DNA from: Nitrospira sp. UBA5698 | Lineage (GTDB): Bacteria > Nitrospirota > Nitrospiria > Nitrospirales > Nitrospiraceae | Assembly (NCBI GenBank): GCA_002420115.1 | Contig: DIHK01000013.1 | Span: 1-53,741 of the forward strand | Reading direction: 5' to 3' | DNA: 53,741 nucleotides | Part shown: positions 24,500 to 32,612 of the stretch, in pieces | Layout of the letters: every line of letters starts with the position of its first letter | How positions within the stretch are numbered: position 1 is the first letter of the stretch | Notes under the pieces: generated by a model | What the model was told of the DNA's origin: nothing | Databases searched by the model: none | Seen by the model: only the letters and a program-made list of their open reading frames with translations | Position numbers and translations under genes: made by a program

Positions 24500-25513
24500 C
24501 TAGTTTTTCGTTTTATCGACCAGCTGATCCTTCTTGAGCCACGGCATCATTCCCCGCAGCTTGGCTCCGACGGCTTCGATGGGATGCGCCTCCCCCTTCG
24601 CGAGCAGAGCATTGTAGACCGGTCGATTGGCCTGATTCTCAAGCACCCATTCCTTGGCAAACCGCCCGGTCTGAATCTCATCGAGAATCTTCTTCATCTC
24701 CTGCTTCGTTTGCTCGGTCACGACTCGTGGGCCGCGAGTCACATCCCCATACTTTGCCGTCGTGCTAATCGAGTAGCGCATATTGGCAATGCCCCCCTGA
24801 TAAATCAGATCGACGATGAGTTTCACTTCGTGCAAACACTCGAAATACGCCATTTCAGGCGAATAACCAGCTTCAATCAGCGTTTCATAACCCGCTTGAA
24901 TCAAGGATGTGAGGCCACCACACAACACCGCTTGCTCACCGAAGAGATCCGTCTCAGTTTCCTCACGAAAATTGGTCTCGATGACACCGGCACGCCCACC
25001 GCCGATCGCACTCGCATACGCCAATCCCACTTGCTTGGTCGTCCCGCTGGGGTCCTGGTGAATCGCCAACAAGCAAGGCACGCCACTGCCCTTCGTGTAT
25101 TCGGAACGAACGAGATGTCCCGGGCCTTTCGGTGCGACCATGAAGACATTGATGGAGGCAGGCGGCACGATCTGCCCAAAGTGAATATTGAAGCCATGAC
25201 CAAATGCGAGGTAGGACCCCGGCTTAAGATTGGGCGCAATGTCTTGTCGATAGATGGCGGCCTGGGCTTCATCAGGCGCCAGAATCATCACCACATCGGA
25301 CGCCTTGACGGCATCGGCAACAGGCATAACTTTCAATCCACTCTGTTCAGCCTTTTTCCAGGACGCCCCTTCACGCAGCCCGATCACGACATTGACTCCG
25401 CTTTCCTTCATGTTCAGGGCATGCGCGTGGCCCTGGCTTCCATAGCCGACCACCGCCACCTTCTTGTTCCGAATCTGTTGAAGATCAGCATCCTTATCGT
25501 AGTAAATGTTCAT
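24500..25513 (-). CDS. ilvC: Ketol-acid reductoisomerase (NADP+)
   Basis: Second step of valine and isoleucine synthesis: isomerises and reduces acetolactate or acetohydroxybutyrate. The 337 aa fit the short class I enzyme. Visible are the NADPH-binding VAVVGYGSQGHAHALNMKESG, the following GLREGASWKKAE loop, the catalytic metal-site GGLTSLIQAGYETLIEAGYSPEMAYFECLHE, and the knotted C-terminal domain. It follows ilvN by 56 bp in an ilvB-ilvN-ilvC order. Confidence 0.98.
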   Translation of the reverse strand: MNIYYDKDADLQQIRNKKVAVVGYGSQGHAHALNMKESGVNVVIGLREGASWKKAEQSGLKVMPVADAVKASDVVMILAPDEAQAAIYRQDIAPNLKPGSYLAFGHGFNIHFGQIVPPASINVFMVAPKGPGHLVRSEYTKGSGVPCLLAIHQDPSGTTKQVGLAYASAIGGGRAGVIETNFREETETDLFGEQAVLCGGLTSLIQAGYETLIEAGYSPEMAYFECLHEVKLIVDLIYQGGIANMRYSISTTAKYGDVTRGPRVVTEQTKQEMKKILDEIQTGRFAKEWVLENQANRPVYNALLAKGEAHPIEAVGAKLRGMMPWLKKDQLVDKTKN

Positions 25514-25569
25514 GAAACACCCTTTCCATAGGTCAATCTAGAGCGACGTCTCTTTGGTCCCTCAGTCAA

Positions 25570-26088
25570 TCATTCGCGGGCAATTTTTTTCGCCTGGACG
25601 GCAGCCTGACGAACAGGCTCCCGCGCAACAGCGACTCGACCGGTACGGACCAACTCCTTGATCCCAAGCGGCTGAAGCAAGTTAATGATCGCTTCTATCT
25701 TCTTCGGATCGCCGGATACTTCGATCGTATAGGTCGTCGGTGTCGAATCGATCACGTTCGCACGGAAGATATCGACGATTCTCAGCGCCTCGGCTCGATC
25801 CACATCTTTCGTATGAACTTTGATGATCGCAGTCTCTCGGGAGACGAATTCCGTCTCGTTCAAATCAACCACTTTGATCACATCGATCAGCTTGTTGAGT
25901 TGTTTCACGATCTGCTCGATGATCCGCTCATCGCCCGAGGTCACAATCGTCATCTGGGACATGGAGGGATCGAGCGTCGGAGCCACCGACAAACTCTCAA
26001 TATTGAATCCTCTCCCGCTGAACAACCCTGCGACTCGGGATAAGACTCCAAACTTATTTTCAACAGTCACTGAAATAATATGTTCCAT
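25570..26088 (-). CDS. ilvN: Acetolactate synthase small (regulatory) subunit
   Basis: Regulatory partner of IlvB that confers valine feedback. The 172 aa have the N-terminal ACT domain (MEHIISVTVENKFGVLSRVAGLFSGRGFNIESLSV), then the C-terminal ALS-SS domain (REIVRVD-like block VSRETAIIKVHTKDV to ELVRTGRVAVARE). ATG at 26088 (MEHII) is preferred over an in-frame TTG two codons before. It is 97 bp after ilvB. Also named ilvH in many annotations. Confidence 0.96.
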   Translation of the reverse strand: MEHIISVTVENKFGVLSRVAGLFSGRGFNIESLSVAPTLDPSMSQMTIVTSGDERIIEQIVKQLNKLIDVIKVVDLNETEFVSRETAIIKVHTKDVDRAEALRIVDIFRANVIDSTPTTYTIEVSGDPKKIEAIINLLQPLGIKELVRTGRVAVAREPVRQAAVQAKKIARE

Positions 26089-26184
26089 TCTCAACTCAAA
26101 GAGCTTCTAGCTGATGGCTTATGGCTCGGAGCCGACTACAGTCTCCCGTTTCTGCCATCAGCGATACGCCACACGCTCTCACTC

Positions 26185-27960
26185 CTATGCAGTTAGAACC
26201 GTATCCTTATCTTCCGGTGTCACTTTGGCGCCACCGGATTGTTTCATCTTCAACTCAGGCGGATCCTCCAAGATCATCTCATGGTTGCAGCCGCCGGCAG
26301 GAATCATCGGATAGCAATTCTCATAGGGATAGGTCGGCACATCCACGATGACGGGTTTGTCCGTCGCGATGGCTTCTTTCAGAACCGCATCGAGATCACC
26401 GACCTTCTTGACCCGCAGCCCCACTGCCCCATAGGCCTCCGCCAACTTGACGAAATCCGGTGTCGTACCAAGATTGCTCGACGCGTAGCGCCCTTCATAA
26501 AATAGATCCTGCCATTGCCGAACCATGCCGTGAAATCCATTGTTCAGGATAATAATCTTCACCGGCAATTTGCTCAAGACCGCCGTCGCCATTTCCTGCA
26601 TGTTCATCTGAATACTGCCATCGCCTGCGATACAGAGCACCAGACGATCTCGAAACGCCGCCTGTGCCCCCATTGCTGCGGGGAATCCGAAGCCCATCGT
26701 ACCCAGCCCGCCTGAGGTCAACCACCGGTTGGGTTTCGCCAGTTTGAAATACTGCGCCGCCCACATTTGATGCTGTCCGACATCGGTGGCGACGATCGGA
26801 TCTCGGTCTTTCGTCAACTCATACAGCCGCTTGACTACCTGCTGAGGCTTGATCGGCCCATCCTTCTCCTGGTGATACGTCAAGGGATGAGCCTGTTGCC
26901 AGTCTCGGATCTGATCCCACCAAGGTTTCCGAAGGTCTTTCTGTTCGCCGTTGACCGTCGCACGAAGAATCTGATTCAGCTCGCGAAGCACTGTCCGACA
27001 GTCGCCGACAATCGGGATATCGACATGGATGTTCTTGCGGATGGAGGTCGGATCGATGTCGACATGAATCACCTTCGCATGGGGGCAAAACTCCGACACT
27101 TTCCCCGTCACCCGATCATCAAACCGTGCCCCAATGGCAATCACCAAATCGGAATAGTGCATCGCCATGTTGGCCTGATAAGTCCCATGCATCCCCAGCA
27201 TCCCCATAGACAGTGGATGCTCTCCAGGAAACGCACCAAGCCCCATCAAGGTCATGTCGACCGGGATCTGCGTCATCTCAGCCAATTCAATGAGCTCTTG
27301 CGATGCGCCTGAAAACACGACCCCACCGCCGACATAGAGAATCGGCTTCTTGGCCTTCATAATGGCTTCGGCCGCCTGCTTAATCTGCCACTTATTCCCC
27401 TCGACAGTCGGGTTGTACCCGCGGATCGAGACCGAATTCGGATACGTAAAATCCGCTTTGGCCATCGAGACATCTTTCGGGATATCGACCAGGACCGGAC
27501 CCGGTCGACCGGTCGTTGCGATATAAAACGCCTCTTTAATGGTGCCCGCCAAATCATTCACGTCTTTCACAAGGAAATTATATTTCGTGCAGGGTCGGCT
27601 CAACCCGATATTGTCTGCTTCCTGAAACGCATCATTCCCGATCAAGCTCGTCGGGACCTGACCGCTGAAGCACACGACCGGTACTGAATCCATATAGGCA
27701 TCGGCCAATGCCGTGATGACATTGGTCATCCCTGGGCCGGAGGTCACCAAGCAGACGCCCGCTTTCCCTGTGGCCTTGGCATAGCCTTCAGCCATATGCC
27801 CCGCACCCTGTTCATGGCGCGTCAAGATCACTTCAACATCTTTCTGCTGATGGAGCGTATCGAAAATCTTCAACACGACTCCGCCGGGAAGTGCAAACAG
27901 GGTTTTCACCCCTTCCCGCTTTAAGCATTCGATGAAGATTTCAGCACCGGTGAGTTTCAT
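26185..27960 (-). CDS. ilvB: Acetolactate synthase large (catalytic) subunit
   Basis: Thiamine-diphosphate enzyme that joins two pyruvates, or pyruvate and 2-oxobutyrate. The 591 aa contain the N-terminal ThDP domain with the catalytic Glu (LTRHEQGAGHMAEGYA), the central FAD/nucleotide domain, and the C-terminal ThDP-Mg motif GDGSIQMNMQEMATAVLSKLPVKIIILNN. ATG at 27960 has GGGAGGAG just upstream. It opens the ilvB-ilvN-ilvC-psd-pssA-leuA block and has its own promoter at 28089-28117. Confidence 0.98.
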   Translation of the reverse strand: MKLTGAEIFIECLKREGVKTLFALPGGVVLKIFDTLHQQKDVEVILTRHEQGAGHMAEGYAKATGKAGVCLVTSGPGMTNVITALADAYMDSVPVVCFSGQVPTSLIGNDAFQEADNIGLSRPCTKYNFLVKDVNDLAGTIKEAFYIATTGRPGPVLVDIPKDVSMAKADFTYPNSVSIRGYNPTVEGNKWQIKQAAEAIMKAKKPILYVGGGVVFSGASQELIELAEMTQIPVDMTLMGLGAFPGEHPLSMGMLGMHGTYQANMAMHYSDLVIAIGARFDDRVTGKVSEFCPHAKVIHVDIDPTSIRKNIHVDIPIVGDCRTVLRELNQILRATVNGEQKDLRKPWWDQIRDWQQAHPLTYHQEKDGPIKPQQVVKRLYELTKDRDPIVATDVGQHQMWAAQYFKLAKPNRWLTSGGLGTMGFGFPAAMGAQAAFRDRLVLCIAGDGSIQMNMQEMATAVLSKLPVKIIILNNGFHGMVRQWQDLFYEGRYASSNLGTTPDFVKLAEAYGAVGLRVKKVGDLDAVLKEAIATDKPVIVDVPTYPYENCYPMIPAGGCNHEMILEDPPELKMKQSGGAKVTPEDKDTVLTA

Positions 27961-27988
27961 GACACTCCTCCCTTTGACCGCATGTGTA

Positions 27989-28017
27989 TAAGGCTCTCGA
28001 TCGATCGTGAGACCTTA
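27989..28017 (-). other. Hairpin in the ilvB leader
   Basis: TAAGG-T-CTC paired with GAG-bulge-CCTTA around a GATCGATC-containing loop, 30 bases before the ilvB start. A second stem, GCACG-CATCAT-CGTGC, lies at 28038-28053. No T-tract follows either, so they are not evident terminators; leader structure or protein binding is possible. Confidence 0.4.
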
Positions 28018-28088
28018 CAACTGCACCCCTCGCGGAAGCACGCATCATCGTGCACAAATGTGTTTGAAATCAAGGGGAAAGATTTCTG

Positions 28089-28117
28089 ATCCTAGCATTC
28101 CCACATAGGAGCGTCAA
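28089..28117 (-). promoter_or_regulatory. Sigma70-type promoter of ilvB
   Basis: Minus strand: -35 TTGACG (28112-28117), 17-base spacer, -10 TAGGAT (28089-28094). The predicted start near 28082 gives a leader of about 120 nt holding two hairpins. Confidence 0.65.
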
Positions 28118-28192
28118 TACAGCGCTGTAGGCGCCCAGTGACCGAACAGAACGATGTGCCGAGAGCTCAGGGAGACTCCCGCTGAATGAAGT

Positions 28193-28627
28193 GCGTGGAT
28201 GGAAGGCCTATAAGCCGGATTCTGTCCCGCAAAGGGGTCTCCCCCTTTGCATGGATGATCATTTCTCTGGGATTCGAGTTACCCCGAACCTCAAGCGACC
28301 TACCCGAAGACCTCGACCGGGCCAGTCGGCGTACCGCGGTCCCGAAGGAGCACGGCACCTGTCTTCCTATTTGGCCTTGCACCGGGCGACGCTTACCGTG
28401 CCGGCGATGTCACCATCCCCGCGGTAGGCTCTTACCCCACCGTTTCACCCTTACCTGATCCGCAGCAACCAGATGGGATCCCGTTGCCTTGGCCATCGGC
28501 GGTTTGTTTTCTGTGGTGCGGGTGTCGGATTGCTCCGCCTGGGAGTTACCCAGCGCCCTGCCCATGGAGTCCGGACTTTCCTCTCGGTGCCGAAGCCCCG
28601 AGCAACCATCCAGCCTTCCATCCACGC
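28193..28627 (-). ncRNA. rnpB: RNase P RNA, bacterial class A
   Basis: Catalytic RNA that removes 5' leaders from tRNA precursors. The ends pair perfectly as helix P1 (GCGTGGATGGAAGG with CCTTCCATCCACGC). Conserved parts visible on the minus strand include GAGGAAAGTCCGGACTCC near the 5' end (CR I), CAGGGCGCTGGGTAAC, and the 3' block ending GACAGAATCCGGCTTATAGG (CR V). Length about 435 nt. Its own promoter lies directly upstream at 28634-28663. Exact 3' end not determinable by eye. Confidence 0.95.
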
Positions 28628-28633
28628 TGAATC

Positions 28634-28663
28634 AGTATAAAGAATGGTGCCGGTCAGTCACAA
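28634..28663 (-). promoter_or_regulatory. Sigma70-type promoter of rnpB
   Basis: Minus strand: -35 TTGTGA (28658-28663), 18-base spacer, -10 TATACT (28634-28639). The -10 ends seven bases before the first base of helix P1, exactly where transcription should begin. Confidence 0.8.
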
Positions 28664-28711
28664 GCGGAGTCACGACGTTCCAAAGACGACTGGCGACAAA
28701 CGACAATGACG

Positions 28712-29578
28712 TCATCTCCCACCCACTTCGGGTAGTGGGGCTGCAGGCATAGGAGTTCGTTGCTGGTAGATCTCCATCGCCTCGGGCATCCACTCCTTGA
28801 GTTGCTCAATTCTGGTGTCATGGCTCGGGTGAGTCGACAAGAATTCACTCTGCCCACCACCACCCGATGCCTGCCCCATTCGTTCCCAGAGTGCCACGGA
28901 CTCACGTGGATCATAGCCGGCATCGGCCGCTAAAAGGATCCCAATGTAGTCCGCTTCGGACTCATGCTTGCGACTGAACGGAAGCAAGACACCGACCTGC
29001 GCACCCGCGCCCAACGCTCCCATCGCCGCCTGGCCAAGCACGGGATTCTTGCTTCCAATCCCAATGGCCGCCCCTAAGACCTTCACGCCAATATTCGCGG
29101 CTTGGCCCTGGCTCATCCGCTCCGCACCATGGCGAGCCAGCGCATGCACCACTTCATGACCCATGACTGCCGCCAGCCCGGCCTCCGTTTTCGCCATGGG
29201 GAAAATGCCGGTGTAGACCGCCATCTTCCCACCAGGCAGCGCAAAAGCATTGGCCGTCTTATCATCTTTGATGACCGTGACTTCCCACTGAAACTGTTGG
29301 GCCATCTGCCCATATTTCGAGCGTTTGGCCGCTTCAACAATGCGGGATGCCACTCGCTTGACTGGTTCAATTTCACGCGGATCCTGGGAGGGTCTCATCT
29401 TGGGATCGCTCCGGACCTGATTGTAGGCCTGCGCTCCCATCTGCATTTCTTGGCCCACCGACGTCATCAGCAGCTGCCGCCGACCGGTATAGGGATTGGT
29501 CTCACACCCCACCAAACCGACCCCTCCAGCGAGCAAACAGCAGATCGTCACGGCACGGGTGAATCCCTGAGTCCACAT
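28712..29578 (-). CDS. M48-family zinc metalloprotease, lipoprotein
   Basis: Predicted membrane-anchored periplasmic protease of 288 aa. A lipoprotein signal (MWTQGFTRAVTICCLLAGG, lipobox LVGC with Cys about residue 24) precedes the conserved NPYTGRRQLLM segment seen in M48 lipoproteins such as LoiP/YggG. The zinc site is HEVVHALARH (HExxH) with the third ligand Glu in ESEADYIGILLAADAGYDP. ATG at 29578 is chosen over an upstream frame extension because GGAGG lies seven bases before it. Role inferred: envelope protein quality control. Neighbours are rnpB and rnhC, which are functionally unrelated. Confidence 0.93.
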   Translation of the reverse strand: MWTQGFTRAVTICCLLAGGVGLVGCETNPYTGRRQLLMTSVGQEMQMGAQAYNQVRSDPKMRPSQDPREIEPVKRVASRIVEAAKRSKYGQMAQQFQWEVTVIKDDKTANAFALPGGKMAVYTGIFPMAKTEAGLAAVMGHEVVHALARHGAERMSQGQAANIGVKVLGAAIGIGSKNPVLGQAAMGALGAGAQVGVLLPFSRKHESEADYIGILLAADAGYDPRESVALWERMGQASGGGGQSEFLSTHPSHDTRIEQLKEWMPEAMEIYQQRTPMPAAPLPEVGGR

Positions 29579-29692
29579 GTTTATTCCTCCAGAAAATACT
29601 CCAACCTCATCCACGCCAGTTTGACCAACCTCGATTCGATTGATAGATTACCGTCCCCTAAACAAGATTTCCAGCCGAGGTATAGGAACCTC

Positions 29693-30382
29693 ATGAGCAA
29701 CCCACGTTCGCATAACCGAATCAATCGCATCGGTATCGACGAATCAGGAAAGGGCGATTACTTCGGCCCGCTCGTGATCGCCGCCGTATTCGTGGATGCG
29801 ACCACACAAGGGGAACTCCGGTTGATGGAGGTGCGGGACAGTAAGAAGATCTCCGATGGGCGCGTGCTCGAGATGGCGCTGGATATCAAGACTATCTGTC
29901 CACACAGCGTCATCGCCATCGGCCCACAGAAGTACAACGAACTCTACGTGAAGATCAAAAACTTGAACCGCTTGCTCGCCTGGGGCCATGCCAAAGCATT
30001 GGAGACTCTGCTGGAACAGGGCATCAGCTGCGAACGGGCAATCTCCGATCAATTTGGCAATGAACGGTTGATTCTTAACGCGCTGCAGGAAAAGGGACAA
30101 AAGATCGCGCTGGAACAGCGGCCTAAAGCCGAATCCGATCTGGCCGTTGCTGCTGCGTCGATCCTGGCAAGAGCAGAGTTCCTGATCCGCCTGAAACGGC
30201 TCTCAAGTGAAGTGGGAACTACCCTCCCCAAAGGCGCCTCCCCAGCGGTCGAACTCGCTGCCAAGATGGTCATCAAGAAACATGGGCAGGACCGACTGGG
30301 ATCCGTGGCGAAGCTGCACTTCAAGACGACGAAAGCGGTGCTCGCAAGTGTGACTGAAGCAAGCTCCGCACATTCATCATAG
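29693..30382 (+). CDS. rnhC: Ribonuclease HIII
   Basis: Cleaves the RNA strand of RNA-DNA hybrids. The 229 aa contain the RNase HIII active-site start RIGIDESGKGDYFGPLVIAAV (Asp-Glu), RDSKKISD, and the later catalytic Asp in PKAESDLAVAAASILARAEFL. The GKGDYFGPLV form is diagnostic of HIII rather than HII. The usual N-terminal TBP-like substrate-binding domain (about 80 aa) is absent: only about a dozen residues precede the catalytic domain. ATG at 29693 has AGGAA eight bases upstream. The frame stays open far upstream, but that region overlaps the divergent protease gene. Confidence 0.92.
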   Translation: MSNPRSHNRINRIGIDESGKGDYFGPLVIAAVFVDATTQGELRLMEVRDSKKISDGRVLEMALDIKTICPHSVIAIGPQKYNELYVKIKNLNRLLAWGHAKALETLLEQGISCERAISDQFGNERLILNALQEKGQKIALEQRPKAESDLAVAAASILARAEFLIRLKRLSSEVGTTLPKGASPAVELAAKMVIKKHGQDRLGSVAKLHFKTTKAVLASVTEASSAHSS

Positions 30383-30408
30383 ATAAACGGAGTGGATCTA
30401 CTCCCCTG

Positions 30409-31115
30409 TCAATTGTCCTGCGACAGAATTAGTACGGAATACGGCCCGATACCCACGTTGGGGTGAAAGGGCATGGTATCCCGAGAGCCAGCTTCGGCCA
30501 CGGTATCGTAGCCTAGATGGTTCCCGAAGTCCGCACTATAGCCCTGCCAGTCGCCATTGAACCGCACACACCATTGGCTGGCACATGGCATGCCGGTGGT
30601 GTAGCTGTCATAGCTACGATTGGCAAAGTTCGCGACGACAACAACATCATCGCCCGGCCCACCCTGTTCCCACCGGTGAAAGGCGATGACTTTGTCCGTG
30701 TTATTGACGTGATGGACGTTGATATGCTGCCCGCGCGTGTGGTTGAACCAGTTTCGCGGCGAAGCCGAATGAGATCTCGATAGAGCATATGAATCCCGCC
30801 GAACGTCTGCAACCTGGCCCAGTCGAGCAGCACCTCGTCTTGAAAGAATCCGTCTTCGAAAAACTCTTGTCCCTGAAAGATCATCGGAATGCCTCGTGCC
30901 GTAAACACCATCGCGGCACCCAGCGTGGATCGCTTTCGAGAGAACCAGCTGTCGGCATGCCCCGCCCAGATCTCTTCGGGAACTCGGCTTTTGCCGTTCG
31001 CTACTTCATCATGGGACTCGGTATAGATCACCCGCTGTATGGCATCGCCGTTATATCAATGACAGAGTGCATCGCAGGCAGCCGACATATCCCAATCGGC
31101 ATCGTGGCTGTGTTA
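30409..31115 (-). pseudogene. Remnant of a GH13 alpha-amylase / glucan-branching-type protein
   Basis: Only the C-terminal part of a glycoside hydrolase family 13 enzyme is left. The readable protein runs from YNGDAIQRVIYTESHDEVANG, through SRKRSTLGAAMVFTARGIPMIFQGQEF (barrel end), to the beta-sandwich tail ending NVGIGPYSVLILSQDN. Decay marks: an in-frame TGA at 31056-31058 just before YNGD; a one-base frameshift near 30750-30754, after which the homologous frame continues with HVNNTDKVIAFHRW; and no N-terminal two-thirds upstream. The original enzyme would have acted on glycogen or trehalose-type glucans. It is followed by other non-coding tract up to 31666. Confidence 0.8.
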
Positions 31116-31176
31116 TTACACCATCACTGCCAATGAAGGCCTACACCTGCCGATCCTGTAGTTGGCCAGGAGCCGT

Positions 31177-31380
31177 TTACTTGAAAGAAGGTTCCACGAC
31201 CAATTCTCTCTCGCGATGTTCACGTCTGGCAATCTTCCTAGAAGTCCAGGCCTCTGGAATGATATCGACATGCATAAACACCTGATGACAACTGAGCTGT
31301 TCCAGGAAGGATTCGACTAGACGCGTGGTCCAACCCATGCGCGCTTGTCGAACATGATCAAAAGTAATTGCGGACGGCAT
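31177..31380 (-). CDS. Hypothetical 67-aa protein (doubtful)
   Basis: A short frame from ATG at 31380, preceded by AGGGGGTG four bases upstream, encodes 67 aa beginning MPSAITFDHVRQARMGWTT and ending in a very charged tail (RKIARREHRERELVVEPSF). I recognise no family and see no signal peptide or membrane segment. It lies in the decayed tract next to the GH13 remnant, so it may itself be a fragment of a lost gene. Confidence 0.3.
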   Translation of the reverse strand: MPSAITFDHVRQARMGWTTRLVESFLEQLSCHQVFMHVDIIPEAWTSRKIARREHRERELVVEPSFK

Positions 31381-31666
31381 GAGGCACCCCCTTGGTGTGT
31401 GAGAAGAGCGATGAGCGCTGGTCTGCATTGCAAACTTCTCTACTCAAGGACCTGCAGCAACTTCTTTGCCAGGCGAGAAAAGCACGCGATGTGGTTGTTT
31501 TTTTTTTTAGAAAGATGAAGACAAACCTTGTGAGGATGAATAGAAAACGACGCGTATCGGACTCGACACACGTGAATCAGATTGGATCCAGCAGTCCGTG
31601 GGATCGTACCGGATAACTAGTCCTCCATGCCGTTCTGGCGGAAGGTGAGCGGGCGGGGTAATCGTC
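31381..31666. other. Decayed intergenic tract with an 11-T run
   Basis: No gene is supported here. The notable feature is a run of 11 T at 31498-31508. Short frames on both strands show no recognisable domain. Together with 30383-31380 this makes about 1.3 kb without a convincing intact gene, unusual in this tightly packed window. Confidence 0.5.
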
Positions 31667-32443
31667 CTAAACCGACTCCCCTACTTCCAGATCGGCTTTT
31701 CTCGCTTCACTGAGGGCCGAAGCGGATTCCTTCGCCGGCTCCCCTTCCCAGTAGAGGATCCGTCTGCAATAGGGACAGAGGTGGAGATCATCTGACCGCC
31801 TCACCTGGGCGATGAGTTGTGGCGGGATCTGCAACCGACAACCCATACACATGCCATCGCGGACGGCAGCCAACGGCTGATCCTTTCGAGTAGCTTTCAC
31901 CTGATTGTACCGGTCGAGGAGGCTCTTCTCCACTTTCCCAGCCGCTTCTCGATAGTCGGTTTCCAGTCGTGCCAGCTCCTTCGCTAGTTCCTTGTCCTGC
32001 TGGTCCAGCCCCTGTTTTTCCTGAGCGAATACGTGGTCGTGCGCCTGTTTCTTCTCCTGCAGCTCCTTGGCGATCTTTTGGAGTTCGTCGATCTTGTCCA
32101 TCGCCACCAAAATCTTCTCTTCGAACTCGCCTCGCTTCTTGTTCGCCAATTCAATCTCGAAGAGGTGCGCCTGATACTCCTTGTTGGTCTTCAGGCTCGC
32201 CGCATGTGATTTCATCTTCTCGGTCTGCGCTTCGTGTACTTCGAGATCTTTTTCATGGGCGCGCCGTTCCTTGCTGGCTACATCGACCGCAGCTTTTGTA
32301 TCGGTCAAGGCCTGGGTCACTTCCCGAAGTGGAGTTTCAGCAATATGGAGACGTTCGGGGATTTTGCGTCGGATCTCCGTGATCTCCATGATCCGGAGAT
32401 CAAGTTTTTGTAATTCGATGAGTGGGGACAGTTTCTGATTCAC
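31667..32443 (-). CDS. C4-type zinc-ribbon coiled-coil protein (DUF164/CdsZ type)
   Basis: Protein of 258 aa. Residues about 5-190 form a long antiparallel coiled coil rich in Glu, Lys and Gln. The C-terminus is a C4 zinc ribbon: GMCMGCRLQIPPQL and LCPYCRRILYW supply two CxxC pairs. Such proteins occur widely next to core information genes; the precise role is not settled. GTG at 32443 follows AAAGGA. It lies after the tRNA and rpoD on the same strand. Confidence 0.9.
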   Translation of the reverse strand: MNQKLSPLIELQKLDLRIMEITEIRRKIPERLHIAETPLREVTQALTDTKAAVDVASKERRAHEKDLEVHEAQTEKMKSHAASLKTNKEYQAHLFEIELANKKRGEFEEKILVAMDKIDELQKIAKELQEKKQAHDHVFAQEKQGLDQQDKELAKELARLETDYREAAGKVEKSLLDRYNQVKATRKDQPLAAVRDGMCMGCRLQIPPQLIAQVRRSDDLHLCPYCRRILYWEGEPAKESASALSEARKADLEVGESV

Positions 32444-32496
32444 TGTATCCTTTCCATCAGCACCAGAGCACTGAAGGCGAGAGAAATGTTTCCGGC

Positions 32497-32573
32497 TGGT
32501 GGGCCCACTAGGACTTGAACCTAGGACCAGCTGATTATGAGTCAGCCGCTCTAACCACCTGAGCTATGGGCCC
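32497..32573 (-). tRNA. tRNA with CAU anticodon, probably tRNA-Ile2 (lysidine-modified)
   Basis: A 77-nt cloverleaf with encoded CCA. Acceptor stem GGGCCCA/TGGGCCC, D arm AGCTCAGGTGGTTAGAGC, anticodon loop CTCATAA, T arm with GGTTCAAGTCC. CAU could be Met or Ile. The C4-G69 and C5-G68 acceptor pairs and A73 match the elements I recall for the TilS substrate Ile2, unlike elongator Met, and it lacks the initiator C1 mismatch. The assignment to Ile2 is therefore likely but not proven. Confidence 0.85.
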
Positions 32574-32587
32574 CTCTTCACCGTTGT

Positions 32588-32609
32588 GCATGAAGCGTGA
32601 GGCTTCACG
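32588..32609. repeat. GTGAARCGTG-type repeat forming a hairpin, rpoD-tRNA gap
   Basis: CATGAAGCGTGAGGCTTCACG: TGAAGC and GCTTCA pair around GTGAG. It lies just downstream of rpoD. With no T-tract on the minus strand it is a weak terminator candidate. Related in sequence to 15346-15365, 24416-24435 and 38256-38276. Confidence 0.45.
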
Positions 32610-32612
32610 TCT

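Noticed and set aside
24464..25531. Long plus-strand open frame of 355 codons opposite ilvC
   Set aside because: It mirrors a certain ilvC gene, has no recognisable domain, and its composition fits the complement of a coding sequence.
27920..28055. Possible leader peptide before ilvB starting at an ATG near 28048
   Set aside because: The frame is rich in Arg and Ser rather than Ile, Leu or Val, and runs into ilvB without a terminator, so classical attenuation is not supported.
29102..29692. N-terminal extension of the rnhC frame by 197 codons
   Set aside because: It overlaps the divergent M48 protease gene, and a good start with AGGAA exists at 29693 beside the catalytic domain.
31392..31616. 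Plus-strand 74-codon frame in the decayed tract
   Set aside because: It reads through an 11-T run as a Phe stretch and shows no domain or ribosome binding site.
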